A DNA stretch of 40,939 bases from Pseudomonadota bacterium. Its GTDB lineage: Bacteria; Pseudomonadota; Gammaproteobacteria; Steroidobacterales; Steroidobacteraceae. The stretch covers positions 1 through 40,939 of the forward strand of contig JAEWLQ010000066.1 of the NCBI GenBank assembly GCA_023457495.1, written 5' to 3'. The notes under the pieces were generated by a model. The model saw only the letters and a program-made list of their open reading frames with translations. It ran no database searches and was not told the DNA's origin. This document shows, piece by piece, positions 16,311 through 23,575 of the stretch. The position numbers were made by a program, and so were the translations under genes. Numbering within the stretch: the first letter of the stretch is position 1; every line of letters starts with the position of its first letter.

Positions 16311-17219
16311 GTGACCCGCCGCCTCATCCTGCTGGCCGTCTTCACCCTGTGCGCCGCCGCGTTGCTGTTCGTGCCGCTGCCGATTCCACCTACCGTGGCC
16401 GGCCGTTTCATCGAGAACGCCGGGCACATGCCGCTGTTCCTGCTGCTCACGTTCGTGCTCATCGCGGTCCTGCGGCGCGACTTGCGGCTCGAAGGCTGGC
16501 GCCTGTATCTCACCGCCGGCCTGATAGGCGTGTTCGCGGGCCTGCTCAGCGAAGTGATCCAGCGTCCGTTGCGACGCGATGCATCGTGGGAGGACGTGTT
16601 CGCGGATGCATTGGGCGTGGTGTGCGCGCTCGCGCTGCATGCGCTGTTCGAGCGCAAGGCGCCGATGCCGCGCAGGGTGAGACTCGCCGCGTTCGCGATC
16701 GCGGCCGCCTGCATCGTGGCGTACATGGCGCCGCTCGTGCGCATGACGCGCGCCTATCTGCATCGCAATGCGCAGTTTCCGGTGCTCGCGGATTTCCGGA
16801 AGGACCTCGAGACGTTCTGGGTGGTGGGTTACGGAGTCAATCGCGCGCAGGTCGGCGATGCGCTCGAGGTCGTATTCCAGTCGGATCAGTTTCCGGGCGT
16901 GTCGCTGCATGAACCCGTCGCGGACTGGAGCCGATTTCGAACGCTGATACTCGATGTCGAGAACCCCGATCCCCTGGCACTGCGTCTCACGGTTCGCGTG
17001 CACGACCTGAAACACAACCGGCAGTTCGCTGACCGCTTCAACCGCAGCTTCGAACTGCGCGCGGGTGAGCGGCGGGAGATCCGTATCCCGCTCGAAGACA
17101 TCCGGCGCGGACCTCGCCAACGGCTCATGGATATGAGCCAGATATCGGATATCACACTGTTTCGCAGCGACAATCAGGGTTCACGCCGACTGCGCATCTA
17201 CACGCTGCGCCTGGAGTGA
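16311..17219 (+). CDS. VanZ-like membrane protein with C-terminal extracytoplasmic beta domain
   Basis: 302 residues from a GTG. Seen: an N-terminal VanZ-like part with membrane segments at about 5-22, 38-58, 68-85 and 97-112, containing ENAGHMPLFLLLTF and AGLLSEVIQRPLRRDASWEDVFADALG, the charged motif typical of VanZ homologues. After a further helix (about 124-144) comes a soluble domain of about 140 residues (FRTLILDVENPDPLALRLTVRVHD ... LFRSDNQGSRRLRIYTLRLE) that resembles the galactose-binding-like CIA30 fold. Inference: the soluble domain faces the periplasm and may bind a saccharide. VanZ proper confers low teicoplanin resistance, but the role of these proteobacterial relatives is unknown. 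Confidence 0.8.
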   Translation: MTRRLILLAVFTLCAAALLFVPLPIPPTVAGRFIENAGHMPLFLLLTFVLIAVLRRDLRLEGWRLYLTAGLIGVFAGLLSEVIQRPLRRDASWEDVFADALGVVCALALHALFERKAPMPRRVRLAAFAIAAACIVAYMAPLVRMTRAYLHRNAQFPVLADFRKDLETFWVVGYGVNRAQVGDALEVVFQSDQFPGVSLHEPVADWSRFRTLILDVENPDPLALRLTVRVHDLKHNRQFADRFNRSFELRAGERREIRIPLEDIRRGPRQRLMDMSQISDITLFRSDNQGSRRLRIYTLRLE

Positions 17220-17297
17220 CCGGTCGCGTCACCCGAGGCGTTGAACATAGGCCGCCGGGCGATGAATCCGGCCATTCCGGTTCGGGTCCCGCGTGCC

Positions 17298-17303
17298 TAT
17301 ACT
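17298..17303 (+). promoter_or_regulatory. -10 hexamer TATACT before the gene at 17310
   Basis: TATACT followed by six nt (GCCGTC) and then ATG. This places the transcription start at the start codon and is the main reason for choosing 17310 over the in-frame ATG at 17241. Confidence 0.5.
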
Positions 17304-17309
17304 GCCGTC

Positions 17310-17609
17310 ATGGAACCCATCGCCGACACCTTCGACGCCGCCTTCTCCAAGACCGTGGATCTCGCCAACAAGATGGCGGACAAGGACAAGGACGCGGACC
17401 TGTGGGACATCGCCGACGGCCTGCTGGCCGGCGCGATCCAGTACTGGTTGTACTCGCGTCAACCCTGCGGCGACACGCGCTGCCAGGACTGCATGCCGAT
17501 CAGCACGGCCGAAGGACGCATGTCCGAACTCAAGCGCCTGATCGAGCAACTCGCCTCCGAGAGCGAGTACTTTCACACCCCGACCGACTCCAACGCCGGC
17601 CGGGCGTAG
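17310..17609 (+). CDS. Small Cys-motif protein, unknown function
   Basis: 99 residues from the ATG at 17310. Not recognised. Seen: a charged N-terminal half (MADKDKDADLWDIADGLLAG), a short stretch IQYWLYSRQP, then C-x4-C-x2-C (CGDTRCQDC, Cys53, 58 and 61), which could bind zinc or an iron-sulfur centre with a fourth ligand elsewhere, and a helical EGRMSELKRLIEQLASESEYFH. There is no signal peptide or membrane helix. The last codons lie inside the left arm of a 39-bp inverted repeat. The in-frame ATG at 17241 would add 23 residues that read like non-coding sequence. Confidence 0.65.
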   Translation: MEPIADTFDAAFSKTVDLANKMADKDKDADLWDIADGLLAGAIQYWLYSRQPCGDTRCQDCMPISTAEGRMSELKRLIEQLASESEYFHTPTDSNAGRA

Positions 17610-17706
17610 GTGCCGGGTGAGAAATCGCGGAGTTAGCGTCCGCGGCGTCTCATCGGCACGAGTCTCGGGACGCTAACTCCGCGATTTCTCACCCGGCACC
17701 TACGCC
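17603..17706. terminator. Perfect 39-bp inverted repeat, bidirectional terminator candidate
   Basis: Left arm 17603-17641 and right arm 17668-17706 are exact reverse complements of 39 nt, separated by 26 nt. The left arm contains the stop of the gene at 17310 and the right arm contains the stop and last codons of gabT, so both convergent messages end in the same stem. There is no long U-tract. It is much longer and more exact than an ordinary terminator, so recent duplication-inversion or a mobile repeat is also possible. Confidence 0.85.
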
Positions 17707-18975
17707 TTCGGCGAGGGACTGCTCGAGCAGCTGCAGGCCTTCCTCGAGCTGCGATTCGGGGATGGTGAGAGGGGCGAGGATGCGGATCACGTTCGAATAG
17801 ATACCGCACGACAGCAGGATCAAACCGCGCCGGCCGGCGGCCTGCACCACGGCCCGGGTCAGCTCCGCGTCGGGCATGTCGGCGCGGCGATTCTTCACGA
17901 GCTCGATCGCGACCATCATGCCGAGCGCGCGCACTTCGCCGATGCAGGGAAAACGTGTCTGCAGCTGCTGAAGTCTTGTCGCGAGCTTCGCGCCCAACTG
18001 CTCCGAGCGCTCGTTGAGTTTTTCCTTCTCGAGCACCTCGAGCACGGCGAGTCCCGCCGCGCAGGCGAGCGGCGATCCGGCGAACGTGCCGCCGAGTCCG
18101 CCGACCACCGGCGCATCCATGATCTCCGCCTTGCCGATCACCGCCGACAGCGGCACGCCACCCGCGATGCTCTTCGCGACGGTCATGAGATCCGGTTCGA
18201 TGCCGGCGTGTTCGATCGCGAACGTCTTCCCCGTGCGCGCGAAGCCGGTCTGGATTTCATCCGCGATCAGCAGGATGCCGTGTTTGTCACACAACGCGCG
18301 CAGCGCGCGCAGGAACTCCGGCGGCGCGATGTAGAAGCCGCCTTCACCCTGCACGGGCTCGATGATGATCGCCGCGACGCGCGCCGGATCGACATCCGCC
18401 TTGAAGAGATTGTCGATGGCGGCGAGCGAATCCTCGTTGCTCACGCCATGGAACGGCATGGGGTAGGGCACGTGAAACACCTCGGGCAGCATCGGCCCGA
18501 AGCCCGCCTTGTAAGGCTGCACCTTTCCGGTGAGGGCGATGCACGCGAGCGTGCGGCCGTGAAACCCTCCGGTGAACGCGATGACCGCCGACCGCTTCGT
18601 CGCATAACGCGCGATCTTGATGGCGTTCTCGACCGCTTCCGCCCCGGTAGTGAGGAAGATGGTCTTCTTCGGCGTCGGCCCCGGCGCGAGCTGGTTGAGT
18701 TCCTCGGCGAGCGCGATGTAACTCTCGTACGGCGTCACCTGGAAACAGCCGTGGGTGATCTTCTCGAGCTGCGCGGCCATCGCGGCCTTGACCGCCGGAT
18801 GCACGTGCCCCGTGTTCACGACGGCGATGCCGCTCGCGAAGTCGACGTAACGGCGTCCTTCGACGTCCCAGAGCTCGGCGTTCTGTGCGCGCTCGGCGTA
18901 CACCGCGAGGGAGTTGCCCACGCCGCGCGGCACGGCGGCCACGCGGCGCCTGTGAAGATCAGCATTGTTCGACAT
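17689..18975 (-). CDS. gabT: 4-aminobutyrate aminotransferase-like class III transaminase
   Basis: 428 residues. PLP-dependent class III (omega) aminotransferase, most like GabT, which moves the amino group of 4-aminobutyrate to 2-oxoglutarate. Seen: RYVDFASGIAVVNTGHVHPAV, TTGAEAVENAIKIAR (phosphate binding), FHGRTLACIALTGKV, IIEPVQGEGGFYIAP, DEIQTGFARTGKTFA (cofactor Asp), and MTVAKSIAGGVPLSAV with the Schiff-base Lys at residue 268. The last five codons fall in the inverted repeat. It starts 8 bp after the IorB-type gene and is therefore probably in its operon. No succinate semialdehyde dehydrogenase is nearby, so a different amino donor is possible. Confidence 0.88.
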   Translation of the reverse strand: MSNNADLHRRRVAAVPRGVGNSLAVYAERAQNAELWDVEGRRYVDFASGIAVVNTGHVHPAVKAAMAAQLEKITHGCFQVTPYESYIALAEELNQLAPGPTPKKTIFLTTGAEAVENAIKIARYATKRSAVIAFTGGFHGRTLACIALTGKVQPYKAGFGPMLPEVFHVPYPMPFHGVSNEDSLAAIDNLFKADVDPARVAAIIIEPVQGEGGFYIAPPEFLRALRALCDKHGILLIADEIQTGFARTGKTFAIEHAGIEPDLMTVAKSIAGGVPLSAVIGKAEIMDAPVVGGLGGTFAGSPLACAAGLAVLEVLEKEKLNERSEQLGAKLATRLQQLQTRFPCIGEVRALGMMVAIELVKNRRADMPDAELTRAVVQAAGRRGLILLSCGIYSNVIRILAPLTIPESQLEEGLQLLEQSLAEGVGAG

Positions 18976-18983
18976 CGAATCCT

Positions 18984-21104
18984 CTACGCGAGCTTGTGCC
19001 TGGCAAGCGGCAAGGATCTCAGTCTACGCCCGGTCGCATCGTAAATCGCATTACAGACGGCCGGCGCCACCAGTGCAGTTGCCGGTTCTCCGACACCGCC
19101 GGGCGCCTCGGTGCTGTCGATCACGTACGTGTCGATGCGCGCGGCCTCCTGCATGCGCAGCAGCGGATAGTCGTGGAAGTTCGTCTGCCGCACGCGCCCG
19201 TTCTGGATGTCGATCTGGCCGTGATAGAGCGCGGCCAGTCCGAAGTTGATGGAGCTTTCCACCTGCGCGACGACGGTGTCGGGATTGACCTGCTGGCCGC
19301 AGTCGAGCGCGCAGTAGGTGCGCCGGACCTTCACCTTGCCGTTATCGAGGGAGATCTCCGCGACCATCGCCATGTAGGTTCCGTAGCCCTCCATGACGGC
19401 GAGCCCGTGATGACAGCCCTTGGGCGGCGAGCCGAAACGCGACACCTTTGCGACGAGATCGAGCACGCGCAGGTAGCGCGGCTGTTTCTCGAGCAGTTCC
19501 CTGCGGAACTGGAGCGAGTTCTTGCGCTGCGATACCGCGAGCTCATCCATGAAACTTTCGGCGACGAAACAGTTGAGCGCGTGGCTCACCGAGCGCCAGT
19601 AGCCGACGTCGATCCCGATCTCCTGCCGCTGGTGATCGACGCGCACGTTCGGCACGTCGTAGGGGTAGTTAGCCGCCGCCTCCACCGCGAACGGATCGAC
19701 CGCTTTCTCCGTCGCGCCGGGAAACATGCGCTCGGTGATCGACGGGCCGGTCAGGTGCAGGTGCCAGGCCGTGAGTTTGCCCTTCGCGTCGAACGCGCCC
19801 GTCACCTGGTTGAAAGCCGGCGGACGATACGCGTCGTGCGTCATGTCGTCTTCGCGCGTCCAGACGAGCTTCACCGGTTGGCCGATCGCCTTGGAGACTT
19901 CGACCGCGGGTCCGATGAAATCCACCTCGAGCCGGCGTCCGAAGCCGCCGCCGAGGAAGGTCGTGTGGACGCGCACTTTCGATGGATCGAGCCCGGCCGC
20001 CTTGGCGGCCGCGGCCTGCGCCATCTGCTGGACCTGCGTTGGCACGTAGACGTCGAGGCCGTCGGCCTTGTAGTCGGCCGTGCAGTTCTGCGGCTCGAGC
20101 GTCGCGTGCGCGAGCATCGGCAGCTCGTAATCCGCGCGGATCACCTTGGCCGCCGACTTGATGGCGGCCGCCACGTCGCCGTCCTCGCGCGCGACGCGGC
20201 CGGGCTGCTGCGCGCCGCGCCGCAGGGTCTGCAGGATCTTCGCGTTGTCGAGCGTGGCGTTGGGGCCGGCATCCCACCGGATGGACAGCGCATCGCGCGC
20301 CTTGCGCGCCTGCCACCAGGAATCCGCCACCACCGCGACGCCGCGCGAGGTGAGCACCACGGCCCGCACGCCCGGCATTCCCTTCGCCTTCTCGTCGTTG
20401 AAGGTCTTGACCGAGCCGCCGAGCGTCGGCGACTGCGCGAGCGCCGCGTACAGCATGCCCGGCAGTTTCACGTCGATGCCGTACACCGCGGTGCCATCGA
20501 CCTTCGCGGGTGTGTCCTTGCGACGCTGCGGCCGGCCTATGATCGTGAACTCGGAGGCGCTCTTGAGCGGCACATCCTTCGGCACGGGCAGCTTGGAAGC
20601 CGCCTCGGCCACGGAACCGAAGCTCGCGCGTTTGCCATGCGAGGAAACGACGACGCCGTCCTCCACCCGGCAGGTGCGCGGATCGACACCCCAGTCCGCC
20701 GCGGCCGCGCTCACCAGCAGGTGACGCGCCGTCGCGCCGGCCTTGCGCAGCTTTTCCCAGCCGTCGCGCACGCTGGTGCTGCCGCCGGTGATCTGGCCGC
20801 CGATCAGGTTGTTGATGTACGCGTCGCCCGGCGGCGCGAACTCGACCTTGATGCGCTGGAGGTTCACGCCGAGCTCCTCGGCGATGAGCATGGGCAGGGA
20901 GGTGTAGACACCCTGTCCCATCTCCGAGCGGTCGCACAGGAAGGTGATGCTGTCGTCGGTGCCGATGCGCAGCCAGGCGCCGCTTTCGATGATCTTCTTC
21001 TCGCCGCTGGGTTTGGGCGATTGCTTGCAGGCGGGCAGGGAGATGGCGAGTACGAGACCGCCCACAAAAGTGCGGCGGGATACCACTAGCGGGTTCGCGG
21101 ACAT
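18984..21104 (-). CDS. Molybdopterin-binding subunit of an isoquinoline 1-oxidoreductase type dehydrogenase
   Basis: 706 residues. Large subunit of a two-component xanthine dehydrogenase-family enzyme (IorB type) that hydroxylates N-heterocycles or oxidises aldehydes. Seen: a twin-arginine leader (SRRTFVGGLVLAISLPAC, Arg10-Arg11) also ending in a Cys, so it is exported folded and possibly lipid-anchored; CDRSEMGQGVYTSLPMLIAEELG; FLGGGFGRRLEVDF; YGTYMAMVAEI; and APGGVGEPATALVAPA near the C-terminus with the conserved catalytic Glu at about residue 673. GGGGAGGAAA-like Shine-Dalgarno sequence precedes the ATG. The 2Fe-2S partner lies 57 bp upstream and a mobB gene at 38713 serves cofactor synthesis. 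The substrate is unknown. Confidence 0.92.
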   Translation of the reverse strand: MSANPLVVSRRTFVGGLVLAISLPACKQSPKPSGEKKIIESGAWLRIGTDDSITFLCDRSEMGQGVYTSLPMLIAEELGVNLQRIKVEFAPPGDAYINNLIGGQITGGSTSVRDGWEKLRKAGATARHLLVSAAAADWGVDPRTCRVEDGVVVSSHGKRASFGSVAEAASKLPVPKDVPLKSASEFTIIGRPQRRKDTPAKVDGTAVYGIDVKLPGMLYAALAQSPTLGGSVKTFNDEKAKGMPGVRAVVLTSRGVAVVADSWWQARKARDALSIRWDAGPNATLDNAKILQTLRRGAQQPGRVAREDGDVAAAIKSAAKVIRADYELPMLAHATLEPQNCTADYKADGLDVYVPTQVQQMAQAAAAKAAGLDPSKVRVHTTFLGGGFGRRLEVDFIGPAVEVSKAIGQPVKLVWTREDDMTHDAYRPPAFNQVTGAFDAKGKLTAWHLHLTGPSITERMFPGATEKAVDPFAVEAAANYPYDVPNVRVDHQRQEIGIDVGYWRSVSHALNCFVAESFMDELAVSQRKNSLQFRRELLEKQPRYLRVLDLVAKVSRFGSPPKGCHHGLAVMEGYGTYMAMVAEISLDNGKVKVRRTYCALDCGQQVNPDTVVAQVESSINFGLAALYHGQIDIQNGRVRQTNFHDYPLLRMQEAARIDTYVIDSTEAPGGVGEPATALVAPAVCNAIYDATGRRLRSLPLARHKLA

Positions 21105-21161
21105 GGTGTTTCCTCCCCGGAAACGTTTTTCGTTATCTGCTCGGGATCGTCGTCCTCATCC

Positions 21162-21620
21162 TCAACCGGCCTTGATCTCCGCGGCCCGGCGGATCGCGGC
21201 GCGGATGCGCTGGTAGGTGCCGCAGCGGCAGATGTTGCCGGACATGGCGGCGTCGATGGCCGCGTCGTTCGGGCGCGGGTTGCTCGCCAGCAGCGCCGCG
21301 GCCGACATGATCTGCCCGGACTGGCAGTAGCCGCACTGTGGTACGTCGTGCTCGATCCAGGCCTGCTGGACCGGATGGCTGCGATCCTGGGAGAGTCCTT
21401 CGATGGTGGTCACGGGCTGCTCGCCGACCGCCGAGATCGGTGTCTGGCAGGAGCGCACCGGGTTGCCGTTCAGGTGCACCGTGCAGGCGCCGCACAGCGA
21501 CATGCCGCAACCGAACTTGGTGCCCGTGAGGCCGAGCGTGTCGCGCAGCACCCAGAGCAGGGGAGTTTCGGGATCGACGTCGACTTCGACCGTGTTGCCA
21601 TTGACGTTCAGCTTGGTCAC
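21162..21620 (-). CDS. 2Fe-2S subunit of an isoquinoline 1-oxidoreductase type dehydrogenase
   Basis: 152 residues; IorA type. Carries two [2Fe-2S] clusters that take electrons from the molybdenum site. Seen: the plant-type cluster motif FGCGMSLCGACTVHLNG with a later Cys (RSCQTP), and the second cluster in the helical domain, QCGYCQSGQIM and GNICRCGTYQRIR. It has no leader of its own; such subunits are usually carried through the Tat system with the large subunit. It is the first gene of a leftward operon (2Fe-2S, Mo subunit, GabT-like). There is no FAD subunit, as usual for IorAB-type enzymes, which pass electrons to a membrane-bound cytochrome or a quinone. Confidence 0.94.
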   Translation of the reverse strand: MTKLNVNGNTVEVDVDPETPLLWVLRDTLGLTGTKFGCGMSLCGACTVHLNGNPVRSCQTPISAVGEQPVTTIEGLSQDRSHPVQQAWIEHDVPQCGYCQSGQIMSAAALLASNPRPNDAAIDAAMSGNICRCGTYQRIRAAIRRAAEIKAG

Positions 21621-21712
21621 GAGCGTGCTCCCCTCAGATGCCTGGCTGAGGGCGACTATAAGCCCGGGCGCGCCGCGGTTAATAGTCCATGGCAGAACCC
21701 GTCCAACAAAAA

Positions 21713-21738
21713 GGGCGCCCCTCCGGGGAGGGGCGCCC
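21713..21738 (-). terminator. Rho-independent terminator after the xylanase gene
   Basis: Very stable hairpin with arms GGGCGCCCCT (21713-21722) and AGGGGCGCCC (21729-21738). On the minus strand it lies 15 nt past the xylanase stop and is followed by TTTTTG. It also shields the iorA-like operon on its left. Confidence 0.85.
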
Positions 21739-21752
21739 GATTCAACGAGTGC

Positions 21753-23393
21753 TCAACGTCCCAGGTAATTCATGAGCCACGTCATCGCCGGGCGCGGCGT
21801 GCCGTTGCTCTGGATCAACCCGCTGCCGTTCACCCAGGTGCTGCCCACCACGTAGCCCCAGAGCGTGATGCCCGCCACGGAGGGGTGGTTGTAGAACAGG
21901 GGGAACTGCTGCTGCATGATCTGCAGCTGCTCCTGGTCGTTGGTCCTGGCCACATCGTATTCCGAGATGTAGATAGGCAGACCGAGCGCCGCCACCTGGT
22001 TCAGCTTGCTCTGCAGGCTGCTCAGTGACTGGCCCTCGAGGCCATGAGCCTGCGCGCCCAGCGCGTCGACCACGCCGGCGTTGACCGCCGGAGTCGCCAT
22101 CTGGATGAACGCGTTGGTGTCCCAGCTCAGCACGTTGTAATCGTTCAGGATCAGGATCGAGTTCGGGCAGTACTGCCGCGCCAGCTGGAACACGCGAATG
22201 ATCCAGTTGTTGCCGAACGCGCTCTGCGCATAGCCGGCCGGCGCATGGCCCGGCGTGGCCTCGTTCACCACGTCGATCATCTCCGTGTCCGGATAACGCG
22301 CGCAGAAGTCGCGGATCCACTCCTCGATCTCCGCCGCCTGTTCGGACGGGCTCAGGTTGTTGATCCAGCCCGGCGACTGGTTGCCCCAGACGAAGGTGTG
22401 CTGCTTGAACGGGATGTTGTTCTGCTTGGCGAAGTTGTACGCGCGGTCGAGGCCGCTCCAGTTGTACACGTCGCGCGTCGCCTCGACCGAGGCCCACTTG
22501 CCCTCGTTCTCCGGCGTGATCTGGTCCCAGTACTGCAGGAAGTCCGAGCGGACCTGGCCGTTGGTCGTGATGTTGCCGACGAACATGCCGGGCAGTCCGG
22601 GTCCCGGTCCACCGCCGCCGTCCACGTTGCCGAAGCCGATGACGCCATTGCAGTGCATCCACTCGCTCAGGCTGCCGCCGCCGCAGCTGCCGTTGGCGTA
22701 CAAGCCCGTGTTGTAGGTCTGGGCCTCGGCCTGGCGCGTGGTGCCATTGACGGTGATGTAGTCGACCTGCACGTCGCGGCCGGTGGCGTCGTTGGTGAAG
22801 GCCACCGTGATGGCGCCATTGAGGTTCGTCGACGCAGTGTAGTTCTGCAGGCTCGTCGTCATCGTCCACGTGGCGACGTTGGTGTTGTCGATCCGGAGGC
22901 TCACCGACTCGGTGCCCGCCGTGCCGCGCGCGCGCACGACGATGCTGTTGGCCGAGTTGGATACGGCGCCGAAGTTGATCTGGCCGTTGCAGTGCATCCA
23001 CTCACTGTTGCCGCCGCCACCGCAGCTGCCGTTCGCGTAGAACGCGGTGTTGACGCTTTGGGCCTCCGCCTGGCGCGTCGTGCCGTTGACGACGATGTAG
23101 TCCACCTGCACGTCGCGGCTGCCGCTGTCGTTGGTGAACGCCAGCGTCACGGTGCCGTTGAGATTCGTCGACGCGGTGTAGCTCTGGTAGCTAGTCGACA
23201 GCGTCCAGGTCGCGACGTTGCTGTTGTCGACCCGCAGCGTGATGGACTCGCTCCCGGTGACGCCGCGGGCGCGCACCACGATCGAGTTCGAGCCGGTTTG
23301 CGCGTATGCCTGCGCCGCGAATCCCGCCAGGCACAGGACGGCGAGCGCCAGCAGTCCCTTGCCCGTGTTCCTTCTCCCCTTCGTGACTTCCAT
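21753..23393 (-). CDS. Secreted GH10 endo-1,4-beta-xylanase with two tandem N-terminal xylan-binding modules
   Basis: 546 residues. Seen: a signal peptide (LLALAVLCLAGFAAQAYA, cut near residue 31); two copies of a Ca-dependent xylan-binding module of the CBM60/CBM36 type (residues 36-142 and 149-254), each with VQVDYI.VNGTTRQAEAQ, YANGSCGGG and SEWMHCNG; a Gly/Pro linker (GGGGPGPGLPG); then a compact GH10 domain with ITPENEGKWASVE, the acid/base Glu in VVNEATPGH (about 378), and the nucleophile Glu in ISEYDV (about 478; many GH10 enzymes have TELDV). Hydrolyses the xylan backbone outside the cell. A good Shine-Dalgarno (AAGGAG, 8 nt before the ATG) is present. It is divergent from the isomerase-ThuA-PQQ operon. 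Confidence 0.95.
   Translation of the reverse strand: MEVTKGRRNTGKGLLALAVLCLAGFAAQAYAQTGSNSIVVRARGVTGSESITLRVDNSNVATWTLSTSYQSYTASTNLNGTVTLAFTNDSGSRDVQVDYIVVNGTTRQAEAQSVNTAFYANGSCGGGGNSEWMHCNGQINFGAVSNSANSIVVRARGTAGTESVSLRIDNTNVATWTMTTSLQNYTASTNLNGAITVAFTNDATGRDVQVDYITVNGTTRQAEAQTYNTGLYANGSCGGGSLSEWMHCNGVIGFGNVDGGGGPGPGLPGMFVGNITTNGQVRSDFLQYWDQITPENEGKWASVEATRDVYNWSGLDRAYNFAKQNNIPFKQHTFVWGNQSPGWINNLSPSEQAAEIEEWIRDFCARYPDTEMIDVVNEATPGHAPAGYAQSAFGNNWIIRVFQLARQYCPNSILILNDYNVLSWDTNAFIQMATPAVNAGVVDALGAQAHGLEGQSLSSLQSKLNQVAALGLPIYISEYDVARTNDQEQLQIMQQQFPLFYNHPSVAGITLWGYVVGSTWVNGSGLIQSNGTPRPAMTWLMNYLGR
22632..23288 (-). repeat. Tandem duplication encoding two xylan-binding modules
   Basis: Two copies of about 320 nt (23288-22968 and 22949-22632; period 339 nt) inside the xylanase gene encode near-identical 106-107 residue modules. 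Identical stretches include VQVDYI, VNGTTRQAEAQ and SEWMHCNG. Confidence 0.85.
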
Positions 23394-23415
23394 ATGTCGA
23401 TCTCCTTGGGTTGTT

Positions 23416-23434
23416 GATCAAGTCCGCCTTGATC
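23416..23434. promoter_or_regulatory. Dyad upstream of the xylanase gene
   Basis: GATCAAG-N5-CTTGATC, perfect 7-bp arms, located 23-41 nt before the xylanase start. The position suits an operator or a 5'-leader stem. No matching regulator is identified. Confidence 0.4.
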
Positions 23435-23483
23435 GGGGGCAGATTAGTCAGGCAGGTCGACGAGTTCTCTACGTGCTTTACGC

Positions 23484-23497
23484 ATCCGATATCGGAT
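23484..23497. promoter_or_regulatory. 14-bp palindrome in the xylanase/isomerase divergent region
   Basis: ATCCGATATCGGAT is a perfect palindrome in the 182-bp gap between the divergent xylanase and isomerase genes, about 80 nt from the isomerase start. It is a candidate operator for shared control of the carbohydrate genes. Confidence 0.4.
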
Positions 23498-23562
23498 TCG
23501 GCATGGCCGCGCGCCAAAGCGGCATGGAGTTTCCCCCGCAGTGTTCGCGACCGGCCTTGTTC

Positions 23563-23568
23563 TACAAT
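23563..23568 (+). promoter_or_regulatory. -10 hexamer TACAAT for the isomerase-ThuA-PQQ operon
   Basis: TACAAT ends 7 nt before the ATG at 23576, predicting a leaderless first gene. It supports 23576 as the start over the longer open frame from 23411. Confidence 0.45.
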
Positions 23569-23575
23569 CGCTGCC

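Noticed and set aside
18885..21089. 734-codon open frame on the plus strand
   Set aside because: Antisense to the molybdopterin subunit gene; no recognisable domain, and typical Arg/His/Asp shadow composition.
22044..23417. 457-codon open frame on the plus strand over the xylanase
   Set aside because: Antisense to clear GH10 and CBM sequence. The internal repetition merely mirrors the duplicated modules.
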